Of a DNA stretch of 64,000 nucleotides, positions 33,601 to 45,600 are shown piece by piece; within the stretch, counting starts at the first letter, position 1, and each line of letters starts with the position of its first letter. Below the pieces are notes generated by a model. It was not told the DNA's origin. It saw nothing but the letters and a program-made list of their open reading frames with translations, and did not search any database. Position numbers and translations under genes: made by a program. Origin of the DNA: Hymenolepis diminuta (Eukaryota; Platyhelminthes; Cestoda; Cyclophyllidea; Hymenolepididae); the NCBI GenBank assembly GCA_900708905.1, contig CAADRB010000025.1, forward strand, positions 589,146 through 653,145, written 5' to 3'.

Positions 33601-36600
33601 TCAGAAATAACTTCCTTTGTGAAATCGACAATAACTGTTGAACACTTTTTTATTAGAAAGTTCTTATTTAGGGTGACTAGTGCAGGGTGTTTAAGTTTGG
33701 GATTTGGGTGGGGACAACGGCTGAAGAATTTAGGGATATTTTTTGGCTTAGATTTAAAAGTAAGTCATCTTGAAATCTTACAACTTTAGGGTGTTCATTA
33801 GGATTGACCATTCATTTTGACATTCCCAAAGGATGGGTAATGGCCTGCAGAAAGTTGATCTCTACTCATACAAACTATAGACCCTGGAAGTGGGCTTGTT
33901 GCTGCCATTAAATTCGCTAAATTTGGATAATTTCAGATTTATACTTTAGGATCGATTTGAGAAATTCGTGATTTTGAACGGTGACATCAAAACATTCAAA
34001 ACTAAACTCCTGTCGTCCAAAATGGGTTTCAAATTTCACAAGCCCCGAAAATTCCATAGTCGTAATTGAGGCTCTGGATAAATCCCCACTTTTTGATTGA
34101 AATTCTCAAATTTTACTCTTCTCAACCCTGAATGCAATCTTCAAAGCTGTTTATCTCCCTGTCCAATTTGTACCTCTTGGTGGTTTTTTTTTTCAATTCA
34201 AATATATTTATGTTTGTCTTCTTTCCGATTCTTATCGCTATGTGGTAGGTTTTAGCACGCATATTCATTTCCTGTCTAAAACCTTTCCTTATTTTGTTTT
34301 TTCTCTTATCTTTGCTTTTTTCCTGTTTCTCCCTCTTTTGCCATTCTTTTTCAAGGCCGATTTCCCCTCTATCCTGATGAAATGCGCCTCCATCTATAAT
34401 GTCGTTTACTTCTCATGAAAAAGGAATTCGCATTAGCACAGGACTGTGTGATAAATAAATTATATTACATTCTGGAGATTACTTACTTTGCACTTATGTG
34501 CAACTGCTTGAATTTATTCAACGTTACTCTGATTCTCTCAACGCCATCTTTAACGGTCCTAATTTGTGCATATCTTGAAGGTAAACTTATACACGATTGG
34601 ATTAATTCTTGCCATTCAGGTGCTACCTTAATTGCAGTATCTGATAATTTATCGCATAGATTAACCCATTCATTCATTTTTAAAGCTTGCATACATTATG
34701 TTGTTCGCACAATCGGATGTATAGCTTCGATATGAGGATGTTGGGGGGAGGGTAAGGAAATTTGGTTCATGGAGTTCAGGTTTTTTATCTTTTGCTCAAC
34801 TCAAATTGAAAAAAAAAAGTGCTTCTATTCGGTACCACTTTTGGCAATTTATCGACGTGCAATATGCATTGTCTCATGGTTCGTCAAAGCCAGGTTAGCA
34901 TTGTGCTTAACTTTTAGAATCTGGGGATGACAATCTAATAATATGGCGCTTTAATTATACGTCTCTTTTGTGAGATTTAAAGCAAGCAGAAAATGGACAT
35001 TTGAAGTTACTGATCATTTTGCTTTTGGAACAGTAATCCAGTCGATAGCGCAAAGCATTGCTTTTCTTTTATGCCAGCTTTCGCACACGATTAGCAGCGT
35101 CGCACTTTATTGAGGTTGCACTTTGCATTTTAGGAGACGTTTCAGTTATAAAATACCGGCCAGAGTAAAGACTGCGTTTGCATCTTGATTGATTCGCCTC
35201 AAGATAAGTTTTAGGAGAAGTAGTAACTAAGCAGGCTTTTCCTATCCCTCCCAAGACGAAGTTTTCAATGAATTTTCTGAAATGTATCCTATGCATCGAA
35301 CTATTTTTATTGACCCCAGTAATCTGTGTCAGTTCAGTAATGGAAAAGAAATGCATATATATTTCTCACTTATGTTAAAATGTATATTTGAACAATTTCA
35401 AAATTGCGTTTGTTTGGCCTTATTCGATCGCTGCACTAGTTAATACATAGGGTGTTTCAGTTTTATGTTCCTATCTTGTCTGATCGTCAGAATTAACGAT
35501 ACTAGGGGATGACACAAAGCCAAGAGAATTTCCATATTAGGTTTCATCACCGAGAGATTTCTATCGTGCTTTTTATAAACAATCCTCTATAAGAAGAATT
35601 AAGCCAAAGGTTCATTCATTAATGTGAATTAATGTCTTTGAAATTCCCCCCACGCCCTATATTTGGTGAATTGCCTTGTGACCAACAGTTGTTACTCGAT
35701 CTATCTATTCAAGTAATACACTTCTGATCTGCTGCCAAACCACGTCTTTTCGTAGGAAACTAAGCTTCAGGAGTTGTATGGGAAAGTTTGACACCACATC
35801 CTACATTCTAATGGATTGGTAGTTGATAATTAAGTGCAATTTAAATTAATTACTGTGGTTGTTTTCAGTTTTCTAACCAGGTTAATAAATGCTTTTTGTG
35901 TTACTTTGTTTCTCTCTGTTCATTTAAAACACAGTCCAGAAGCTTTCTTTTCAGTGGCGACATCATCACCTGTGTTAGTGGCCTCAGTTACTTGGTGAGG
36001 GCATACAATAGCCAAAAATTAACCTGTTTTAACATGATGTGAGTCTTTCTCAGAAATTCCTTTCTGTAAATATGTGCCTGTATAATTAAAAATGTGGAAT
36101 CGATTATGTTAAGCTTTTGCTTATATTTGAAAAAAATCGCAAATGAACTATTTTTGATAAAAATGAACAATTTATTATTAATTATTCAAAAAATTTGCAT
36201 ATTTTTTTGAAATGTGCTAAATTGGAGGGTCATTGCCCTGCATAATTTTGGACCAAAGTCTAGCATTAAGGCGATAACATGTTATTATTGGAGTTCTGGA
36301 ATTTGTGTGGCTATTTGGGAGGCTAATAAATTTGATAACAGAACATTTTAGCACGATATGAAACTTCCGAAAATCTTATCATGCCCTACGTCTTATCACC
36401 TCCTAGAACTTTAAATGCCGCACTTGGATAAAATTCCTGTGATAAAACCGCGGTTTTTTCTTCCTAAACTGCAGAATTTTATTAAGGCGGTTCATTTTTT
36501 AATAAAATACAAGCTGTTTTATAGTTTAGGACTTATGAGGAACGACTTGCTCTCTGATTGGTCAATTATGAAGCGGTGATGTATATGTACCTTTATTCAG

Positions 36601-39600
36601 CTGAGACTCCGTCCCATATATTTTGGAACAACCAATGGTTAATAAATGGACGCACGGGATTTTCCTAAAATCCCAAACCTCATTATTAGAATCCGTGGCT
36701 TTGAGATTTGCATAGCAATTCTTGATAGTCCTCACGTCTATATAACAGTGCTTCATCAAGTGATACTTCATCACTTATTTCCTACGCAAATTCACAATTT
36801 GTTCTTAATCTGGCTCATTTTTGTGGGAGGTTACTTGTAGTGATTCTCGTGTTGGCGAATTGTGACCTCATAGATCTGCATCAATCAGTGCGCCATGGGT
36901 TAGGTCACATAGATTGATGTAAGAATGTAAAATTACTTCTTTAAATATGCCACCTAAGAAGTGCACATCCACCTGTTGTCACTGCAACAGTTACTGGTAA
37001 TTACCCTCCAGGCACTTGTCAATAAGTATCACTTCTGTTTGCCAAAATGGAAGTGGTACTCATTTTCAATTTCGTTGTATAAACGTCGACGTAGTGATTA
37101 TGTTAAGCCACTCATGTCTGACATCCAAACGTCGAGTAATCGGAGAATTTTTTAATTACTAAGCTTATATTGACTCTTTATATTGATAACAAAATTCTAC
37201 CAATCGGATTAACCAAAGCTATTAAATGCTCAGTGATGATTGGTTGTAAATTGTATATTATTAGCCAATAAAGACGTGGCCAATTCGTTCTATTTCTTTA
37301 GGGCCTCATCGGTTAGGCAAGGACTGTTCTATTTGTACTACAATAAGTAAGTAGTTGTTAAGTTTATCTCTGTCAATGATACTGTTTGACTGCCTTAATA
37401 ATTAAATCCATATTTCTATATAAATTAATTACTGATTAATTTGGTGAAACATATTGAATAGTTGTTATTTTTGGAACCTTCTGATCCAAGCCTCTGGTGA
37501 CGTATATTTCTTCCTCAGTTATTGAAGAGGGTAGTTCTCACATCGAAATAAATTTTGTCATAAAGGCGAAAAATTTCTTCTATCGCTGGACTACACATAA
37601 TTACGCAAATAAGGTTTTTCTACCATACCATAGAATTGACTGGTTTGATCAATTACATCGAGGATTCATGATCTCAAGCGCTTCTGAGTAGAAATTCGAG
37701 AATATTTTTCCCACCTCTATGGTAGTAATCATCAATTAACCATCAGGAGTTGTAATATTTTTTATTGGGCTCAACAATTTCATTTATCTCAGTTTGGGAA
37801 TAAGGAGAGACACGAGAAATCACTGATTGGATTTTTAATACTAGTTCAATGTTTAGCCAACGCCCTAAAATAGGGTGTGTGAAATCGAGTTCAAAAGTGA
37901 ACTTTATAAACAAGCCTAGTTAGGTTAAAAGAAGCCTCTATTTTGTTTGATTTCAAATTTTCAATACCTTCTAGGAATCAATTGAGTGGCAAAAGAAAAA
38001 TATTTTTGAGACAGATGTGATTAGCCTTTAGGAGATTTGCTTTGAGTGACCCATTTTATGCTGTTTTGTTTCTAATGCACCGACACATCGCCAGGTCCGA
38101 AATATATACAATCTGTTATTTATTTATGTGGTTGATTGGACGTGTTTTTTAATGTGTACAAAATGCTGTGGCTTATAGCCCATTTATAGATGATTCGGGG
38201 GAGGGTAGTTTAGGAGGTTACCTTAAATGTAAAGAATTCGAAAAAAAGACTTGAGGAATTGAATTAAATGCTTCCAAGTATTTCTAACTATTTATTTGTA
38301 ATATATGATTTTCATTTCAACCTGGTCAACTCTTGATGCGCGTTTTCTTTCGCCTTCAAAGTTAATATCCAATTAAAATAGAACCCTCTCGAATATCTCA
38401 ACCTATTAAGGGCTTTAAGAAAAAGGAGCATAAATCTCAAATCGAGCAATATTCAAATCTTTATTTTTAAGACCGAAATCTTCAAATTGGGCCCTCTTCG
38501 TCAGTTCGCATAGTATTTGACGTAGTCGATCAAATATACATTAATTAGGATTCATCCAGTGATGTAAATTCTGACGTCTACTTAGTGTGAATGTCAGGAC
38601 GCGGTGGCCATTTTTTTCTGACTGAATTAGGAGTAGAATGACCTCAAGAGACCCGAATCCGATTCTGAAATTACGGTAAATATTTGACTCCAGGGATTTA
38701 CATATCTCGTACTGTCTGTCTCCCACTTTGTACCTCTTCATTAAAATGTTTTTTTATCACGTCTATAAATTTTATAAATAATACAATTTTACTCTCCTTT
38801 TTATGCTCAAATTTACGTCATTAATTGTGATTTATATGCCAAGTGATGAGGTAATTTATGGCAAAAAATTGCTGTATATCTCTGTTTCTTTTTTCCATTC
38901 TAATTAAAAGGGAAGTTTTACCGGTAATTTTGTGAAAGATCTCCCAAGTCCTTGTTAGTTGGCGGTTCAAATTGTCAAAAATTGCTGGATTGCATCAGAC
39001 TATCATTTCCTAAAATAGCATATCCCAAAAGTCAAACTTTTCCCGGTTTCTTACCTGGGAGACAGTTTGAGTCCTCATCGGCACACAAAATGGTTGAAAA
39101 GTTATTTTATGTTTTAAAATTCAATTGATAAAATGTTAACCACCTGTTTCATGATATGGAATATGAGAATAACATACATAAAATGACGTTTCATTTGGAA
39201 TTTAATTTGTACATAAGCTCCATCAGAGCTCCATCATGAAACATATATGATCTTGAGTTAGGTTTTACAACTCTTGACTATCTTTGCGTTCATCGAAGCA
39301 TGTACTTTCGTATTGATCCATCGTCATCCATTATTTGGCATATTCTCGATCTTCTAAACATCGGGGTATCTTTAAAGGGAGCTACTTTTAACCATCTCGC
39401 AGATACCTAACAGACCCCTAGGATGTCACATTCCAAAAATGTTCTTATCAAATTACTCAAATAAAGGTGTGATAGTACCTTTTTTCTCTGCACCTCATTG
39501 GTCGAGTTGAGTTGGAATCACATTCAAGGTTATATCACGTGTTTAATAAGTGGGTACATGTATTGTCTTACTCATTGACTCTTCGCAGTCTAATTAGTCA

Positions 39601-42600
39601 CTTAGTTACTAACACCTAACTACTCTCCGTTAAATGAAAAGAAATACATATCGAGTTGGTATGACCAATCAGTCAATTAAATCTGATCAATAAGCTTCGA
39701 ATATTTTGGGCATAAATTTGTCTGGGGTACTATTTTTGGGACATTCAAACCATGGTACTTTGAATCATTTCTCTTTCAGTGACAGTACACTACCTATTAG
39801 ATCAAGTATTCACAACGGGTAAGGCACTTTTATATTTCCGTTTGTAGTGCTACATTTGTTTTGAGGGAGAGAAGAGTAGATTTAAAATGTAAAGTTTCTA
39901 AAACGTAACGCTTTAAGTTGAGCTTTGGTATTGATTAACGTCGATTCTTCCTTAAGACCTTGTTGTAGTAATTGTGTTCGATCGGGGTTTAGTTTTTAAT
40001 GTGGAAAAATGAAAATTACACTAAATTCAATATTCATGAATTTCGTAATTTTGTTGGAATTTAATAACAGAAAATGCCTAAATTTGGAACGTCATGGATT
40101 TTATAAGAATGGATTGTGATACCTATCACCTCTCTTTGTACATTTCGATAGATTTTTTTGGGCAATTTTCTTACGAACCTCGCGCTTTTAGCCAATTTGT
40201 CTAGTAAGTTGGTTCAAGACTGTGGTAGAAATCAAAGATGAGGGGAAGCGACTATCTTGCCACATTGACCACTACCCTCTGTCCTAACATGACACCGTAT
40301 GGTTACGTATATCTGCAGTTCGTGTTTCTCACTGGTCCACTCCGCTTCCTTGCAACCACTTATGTACTGGCTGGCTTGGTTCCTGGCTTAGCCAACTTCA
40401 CGTCGCTTTTATTTCATTTCAGTAAAGTACAAGCCAATATTAATCCATAGTCTAGGATATTAGGACTAAACTATAGTCCTTACTTCAATTCAAAAGTTTG
40501 CGCTGAAATCGACAAACGCTTTTCAACTTATTACTGGTATAATCACATTGAAGTTAGAGCTCAATTGTTTAATCCCTTTCCTGTTTTAGACAAAAAGGGT
40601 CGTAATTAAATAGGCATAAATCTCCGTCATAGAAATGGAAATTTTTGGGTTGACTGGTGTATTACCAATAAGCTAATTTAATTTTTTCTCAATCTGACGG
40701 AAAACGTAGCATTTTCAAGTTTTGACTTTCCTTCATTCAACCGATTTCTACCTCTATCGAATATTGATAATGGACATTTGTCCAGACTTACCAAAAAGTG
40801 AATCGCTTGTTTGTTCTTTAAATTGTCAAAACACCTGCTAAGTTGCTCTGGATTGAAAGCATTAATTTTTTTTCTCGAAATGGATGAATAAATGCAAGAT
40901 GAGCGATTATCAAAGATGTACTAGATAACTGTCTGGATCGGTTTCAATTTGCTCAAATCCTGCAATATCATTAGGACTTGCAAACCACTTACCCCTTTTC
41001 GGGCAGTGCTTGCTAGGGGTTCTAAGAGATACTATTTCTGCTAAGGGATGTGGTGATGACACTCGACATGAATTGACGTTTTCATCTTGGAAAGGTTTAT
41101 ATTATTCTCTGATCGGTTTTATAAGAACCTCGTGTTCTGCATTCACCAGTACTTATTAACACTGAATATGCACTGACGAGTATTGAACCCGTGGCCTGTG
41201 ACTTTATAGACCTCTTCAATGTTGTATTTTAGTCCTCTCGAATCATCGGCTACATCAATACGTTGATTAGTCTAACAAGTCCTTCCACAAACCCCACGAT
41301 CTCAAATCTCGGGACAGTTGCCTCTACCTCCACGATCGTCAATAACAGTACTCCAACACTGCCCCAATGGATGACTTCTAAAATCCCATCTTGTCCATCT
41401 TCTTACAATGTCTGGTAGGTTCCGTATTTTTAGCTAATATGAGTACTGATTCTCGATATGGAGGATTTAGAATTCTGAGTAATCCTGGGGTTTTCCGATG
41501 CAAGAATATAATGGAATAACATATTTCCGTTACACATAGGAATGTATTGAGTTATAAAAACAGCATGTACAAATATACAGGTGATACGGTCTCTGTGTAT
41601 GTTTGAGAATACCGTAGTAATCGTGTTCTGAATATGTACTCATTGAAAGACGTCTTATAGATAGGGCATTATTGAATAAAAGGGCATACAGATCTATAAG
41701 GGCATGAGTGATAAAAAGATGGGACATTAAACATTATAGGATACAAAGATGAAAGGAAGCCACCATCTTGCCACAGTGGCCACTACCTTCTACCCTAATA
41801 ATGACACCGTACGGTTGCGTATATCTGCAGCTCATATTTCGCACTGGTCCACTCTGCGTCTCTGCAAGTTAATATCTGTCTTCCATAGCATCTCCATTGA
41901 TGTGTAATTATTTCGATCCTTTTTTTTAATATTTCACATTTAATTTGAAAATCGTATTCTTTGTCTCTTTAATTTGGAAGACGATAAAAGTAATAGTAAA
42001 TCTCGAATCCCTTAATTGAAGAACCCGCAAGTTATCCATCTCCATGTTAATTACGGTCAGTCTTTGCTATTGGTCATTCCAATCACTGATATCAAGATAT
42101 CTATGACCTCTTTTCGTATATCCTATCTGTTAGGGTCATCCATCTGACTTCACGAAATACTTATTGAACTAATACTCGTTTATGCATTTTAAGATTCTGT
42201 ATATTTTGTGGCGGGTTTGATTGTAAGTTTTCAGTTTTAAAACTCGTAGATTCACTTATTTTTTCGCATATTTCATATTTTGAAACGCTTAAAGGTTCAC
42301 TTGAACATATATTGACAAATCTACCTTCTTTATTTGTTTAAACCTGTTCTCATTAAAGTGTACTTTTAAACCTTGGCATGCAATCTTAATTTTTCTAAAG
42401 TGCGTTCCTCTCCCTCATTTATTTCAGCATCATTCTTTTTTGATTCAGTCTTCGTTTACATATCGATATTCGTGAAATCGATACCAAGTCCTCCCTCGGT
42501 AGTACCTCCGTCCCAAAAGAGAAGTCTAATCTCTTCAAATTCCGTAGAAATCAGGATAAGGTCCTCGTTATCGGTGTTAGTCAACCAGATGAAAATCCAA

Positions 42601-45600
42601 CTGTTCCACCCCTTCGAGTTGTAAAGTAATTTACGCCTAATTAAATCCCTCTTCAGAAGTATATTACACATCTCTTACCTCTGTATTTTTTCAAGGTGTT
42701 TGAGTCTTGGATTAGCCTACGGTCGTTTTGTCAACGCAAATGATATCACAGAACTTGTCTCCAATCCCGGACCGTTGCCTAGCGACGAAGCTACGGTTCT
42801 TCTTCCTGAAGCTTCTGTTTTTGTCACTAAGACGCACTGGTCACCAAGAGCTTCCCAGTTCGATGACCTTAACGCTGTTACAGATCGAGGTTAGTTGTCA
42901 TTTTTACTTGTTATTACTTCGGTAAAGAATTTACTGGACTCGTCTCCTTTTCAGACCGGTTTGTTTTTTTCACTGTTGTTTGTGATTTACTTTTGGAGTC
43001 ATTGGCCGAGCCAGTTCGTTTGGGTTGTGTTTGTCGAGCGAAGATCTTTCAAAAGGACATCTCTTATTGGATACCGGCTCCAAGAAAACCCTATTCAGAA
43101 GACTACAAGTTGACTTTGGTTGAGGTGGCCTTTAAAAATTCAATTAAAATAGATAATTCTTCGGTTTTCAAATATTAACTCTACTATGTATTTTATTTCA
43201 GCTGACAGACGAAAGCAAATCCTGGATCATAATGAACCGTTTCTCACTTCTCTCTGTCTCCTCAAACTTCTCTGATGTGATTCACTCTCTATGTTCATCA
43301 CAAAATGTTGATCCAACCCCTAAATCTCCCTCGCCAATTAACAAAGATTCAGGACCGGTGAAAGATGACGCCGCTTCTGCAGCAACCGACCTGGGAGATG
43401 ACGGAACAGACGATGACGAACCGTTAATGAGTGGAAACGGTGGAGAAGATCTAAAAATAATCACAGACGACGACGTGTTCGTTGCTTGGGGCAACCTAGT
43501 AACGGAATGGCGAGAATGGAATAAAGGCTCTGGGAAGAATTCCCTTTCTCTCCCTCCATATCCTTCGGCGCAGACAATCGTGATTCGAAGTGGTGCTGAA
43601 TGTCTTCCAGATGGTGCTATGGGTCGTCGAATGCGCCAGCTAGTCCGGCGAGGTATTCCAGACAGCCTGCGACCCGAAATGTGGCAAAAGATGGCAGGTT
43701 ATCAGGCCATTGACCAGGGGCTGGCGGAAGTGTATCGAATTCTATTGACGAGACCTTGTCAATTTGATGCAGATATCCAAAGGGACTTGCCACGAACTCT
43801 GCCGGCGCATAATTTCTTTCAGGATAAGTCTGGACAAGAGGTTTTATTCCAATTGACTCGAGCCTACGCTCTGTATGATGAACCTGTTGGGTATTGTCAG
43901 GGAATTTCGTTCATCGCGGCTGTATTACTACTTCATGTAATTACTACTGAATTAGGCTTTATAAATAGAATGAAAGTGTCAATTTTAATTTGCTTTACTT
44001 TGACATTTTAGTTGCCTGAGGAACAGGCCTTCTGCTTGCTTGTAAAGATAATGTCCAACTATGGAATAAGAACGATATTTTTAAATAACTGTGAGGGACT
44101 GTTCCGTTGCCTCTATCAATTTGAACGACTTCTTGAGGTTGGTTTTTTTCTTTCCTATATCAGTTAACAGTAATACGTTCCTGTTATGAATTGAATAGAC
44201 TAAAAGGATTGAATACGGTTGGGGATCTTTAAGAGGAATATAAGGTCTCCATTGATTGCTTCTGCTCCACTCTACCTGCTTTATACTTTACATCTATCGT
44301 GCTGAATATTCATGTTGTACCCTTTAGTCGTCTTGTATAATCAGTGTTTACTGCTGCTAGCTGAGAAGTCTATAGTATTTACCTACTAACCGAAATCTTG
44401 ACTGCTTATATCATTGCATTGGAGTAACATGTCGGAAGAAACACTTATGCATTTATCTAGTTAGAAAAAATGTGGGCTTTTTACCACGGTCAAAAATAAC
44501 CTTTTCAAAGAAAGGTTATGGATTAAGGGTCGCTGGTTCAGGGTAGAGCAAACTTGCTAAGCCACTGCTCTTCTAGCTTCTAAAGACTTCACAGAATAGA
44601 TAACAAACAAATAAATCCTGATCCTTTCTCTAATTTGGAAAATACTGTTATATTTTGGTCTTGAGGAAGAGCATAGGCTCTATAAGGGTATATTTCTAAG
44701 CCCAATTTAGTCGGATTCTTTAAATAGCTTTACCGACGGGAGTATTGCTACCCTAATTAAACCTGTAATGTGGACTTCGAAAATGAGTATTTCATAGTCG
44801 GCGCAAATTGATAGATAGCTCTATCTAGTATCTAGTAGTAGTGAGTATCTAGTGAGTGAATAGGCGATGAATAAAAGTCAAATCGCCGCCAAATATATGA
44901 TAGTTTTGTCCTGAATTTCGCTCTGTCTAGAAGAAGTGTTAAGATATCTAAAACGCCAGGCTCTAGTTTTATCAATTGCGAGAAGGGCAGGGTATGGGGA
45001 CCACACGAGATGTAGATTATCTAAGTCGAGAAAATGCATATACATTGCGGCTTATATTTGTCCTTGATAGGTATTCTTAGTAAAATTTTTAACTATTGGC
45101 TGAATCGAATAACTGGTGCAAGATATCCTCTTGTTGGATATTTCCATTGTGTAGGATCAGCTCCCAGATGTTTCTCGAGTCTTTTCAGACCTTGGCATTA
45201 AGCCCCACATGTACGCCAGTCAGTGGTTCCTTACCCTCTTCACCGCCAAGTTCCCTCTCAACTTCGTCTTCCGCATTTTTGATATTTTCCTCGCTGAGGT
45301 AAGTCACATAATCTACTGATTCGATTCTTTTTAAACAGGACTCAATTGACCGTGTTCTATTTAATTTTTTAGGGTCTTCTCTTCATATTCAAAGTCATGA
45401 TAACATTCCTGAAAATCTCTCGAAGTAGTCTCCTTGGATTGGACTTTGAAGGCACTCTCAAATACTTCCGTATAACTCTTCCCAAACGTTTCCGATCCAG
45501 TGAAGCTTGTGATGAATTCATTTCCATGGCCTGTTCTGCAAAGGCAAGTTCTACTTATTGGCATATTCGTATTACTAGTGATAATTACTCGCTTATTTAT

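Larger units (their letters stand above)
31175..42448. other. Large RabGAP1 intron interval with repeats
   Basis: About 11.3 kb between the PTB exons and the DUF3694 exon. One exon of the PTB C-terminal helix must lie here. An acceptor at about 32388 leading to FRKMFSLNAGGRLIPS and a gtaagt donor at 32439 ends in the right phase, but its 5' phase does not fit the preceding exon directly. Repeats at 36540-36800, 40227-40400, 41090-41230 and 41750-41880 were seen; nothing else is recognised. Confidence 0.5.

Noticed and set aside
34483..34692. Minus-strand frame of 69 codons starting MQALKMNEWVNLCDKLSDTA, protein-like
   Set aside because: No splice partner, no recognised family, and the opposite strand is also open; it lies within the RabGAP1 intron. 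Length is within chance.
36850..36930. Apparent inverted repeat TGTGACCT ... AGGTCACA with CATCAATC ... GATTGATG
   Set aside because: The arms are in the wrong order to form one nested hairpin.
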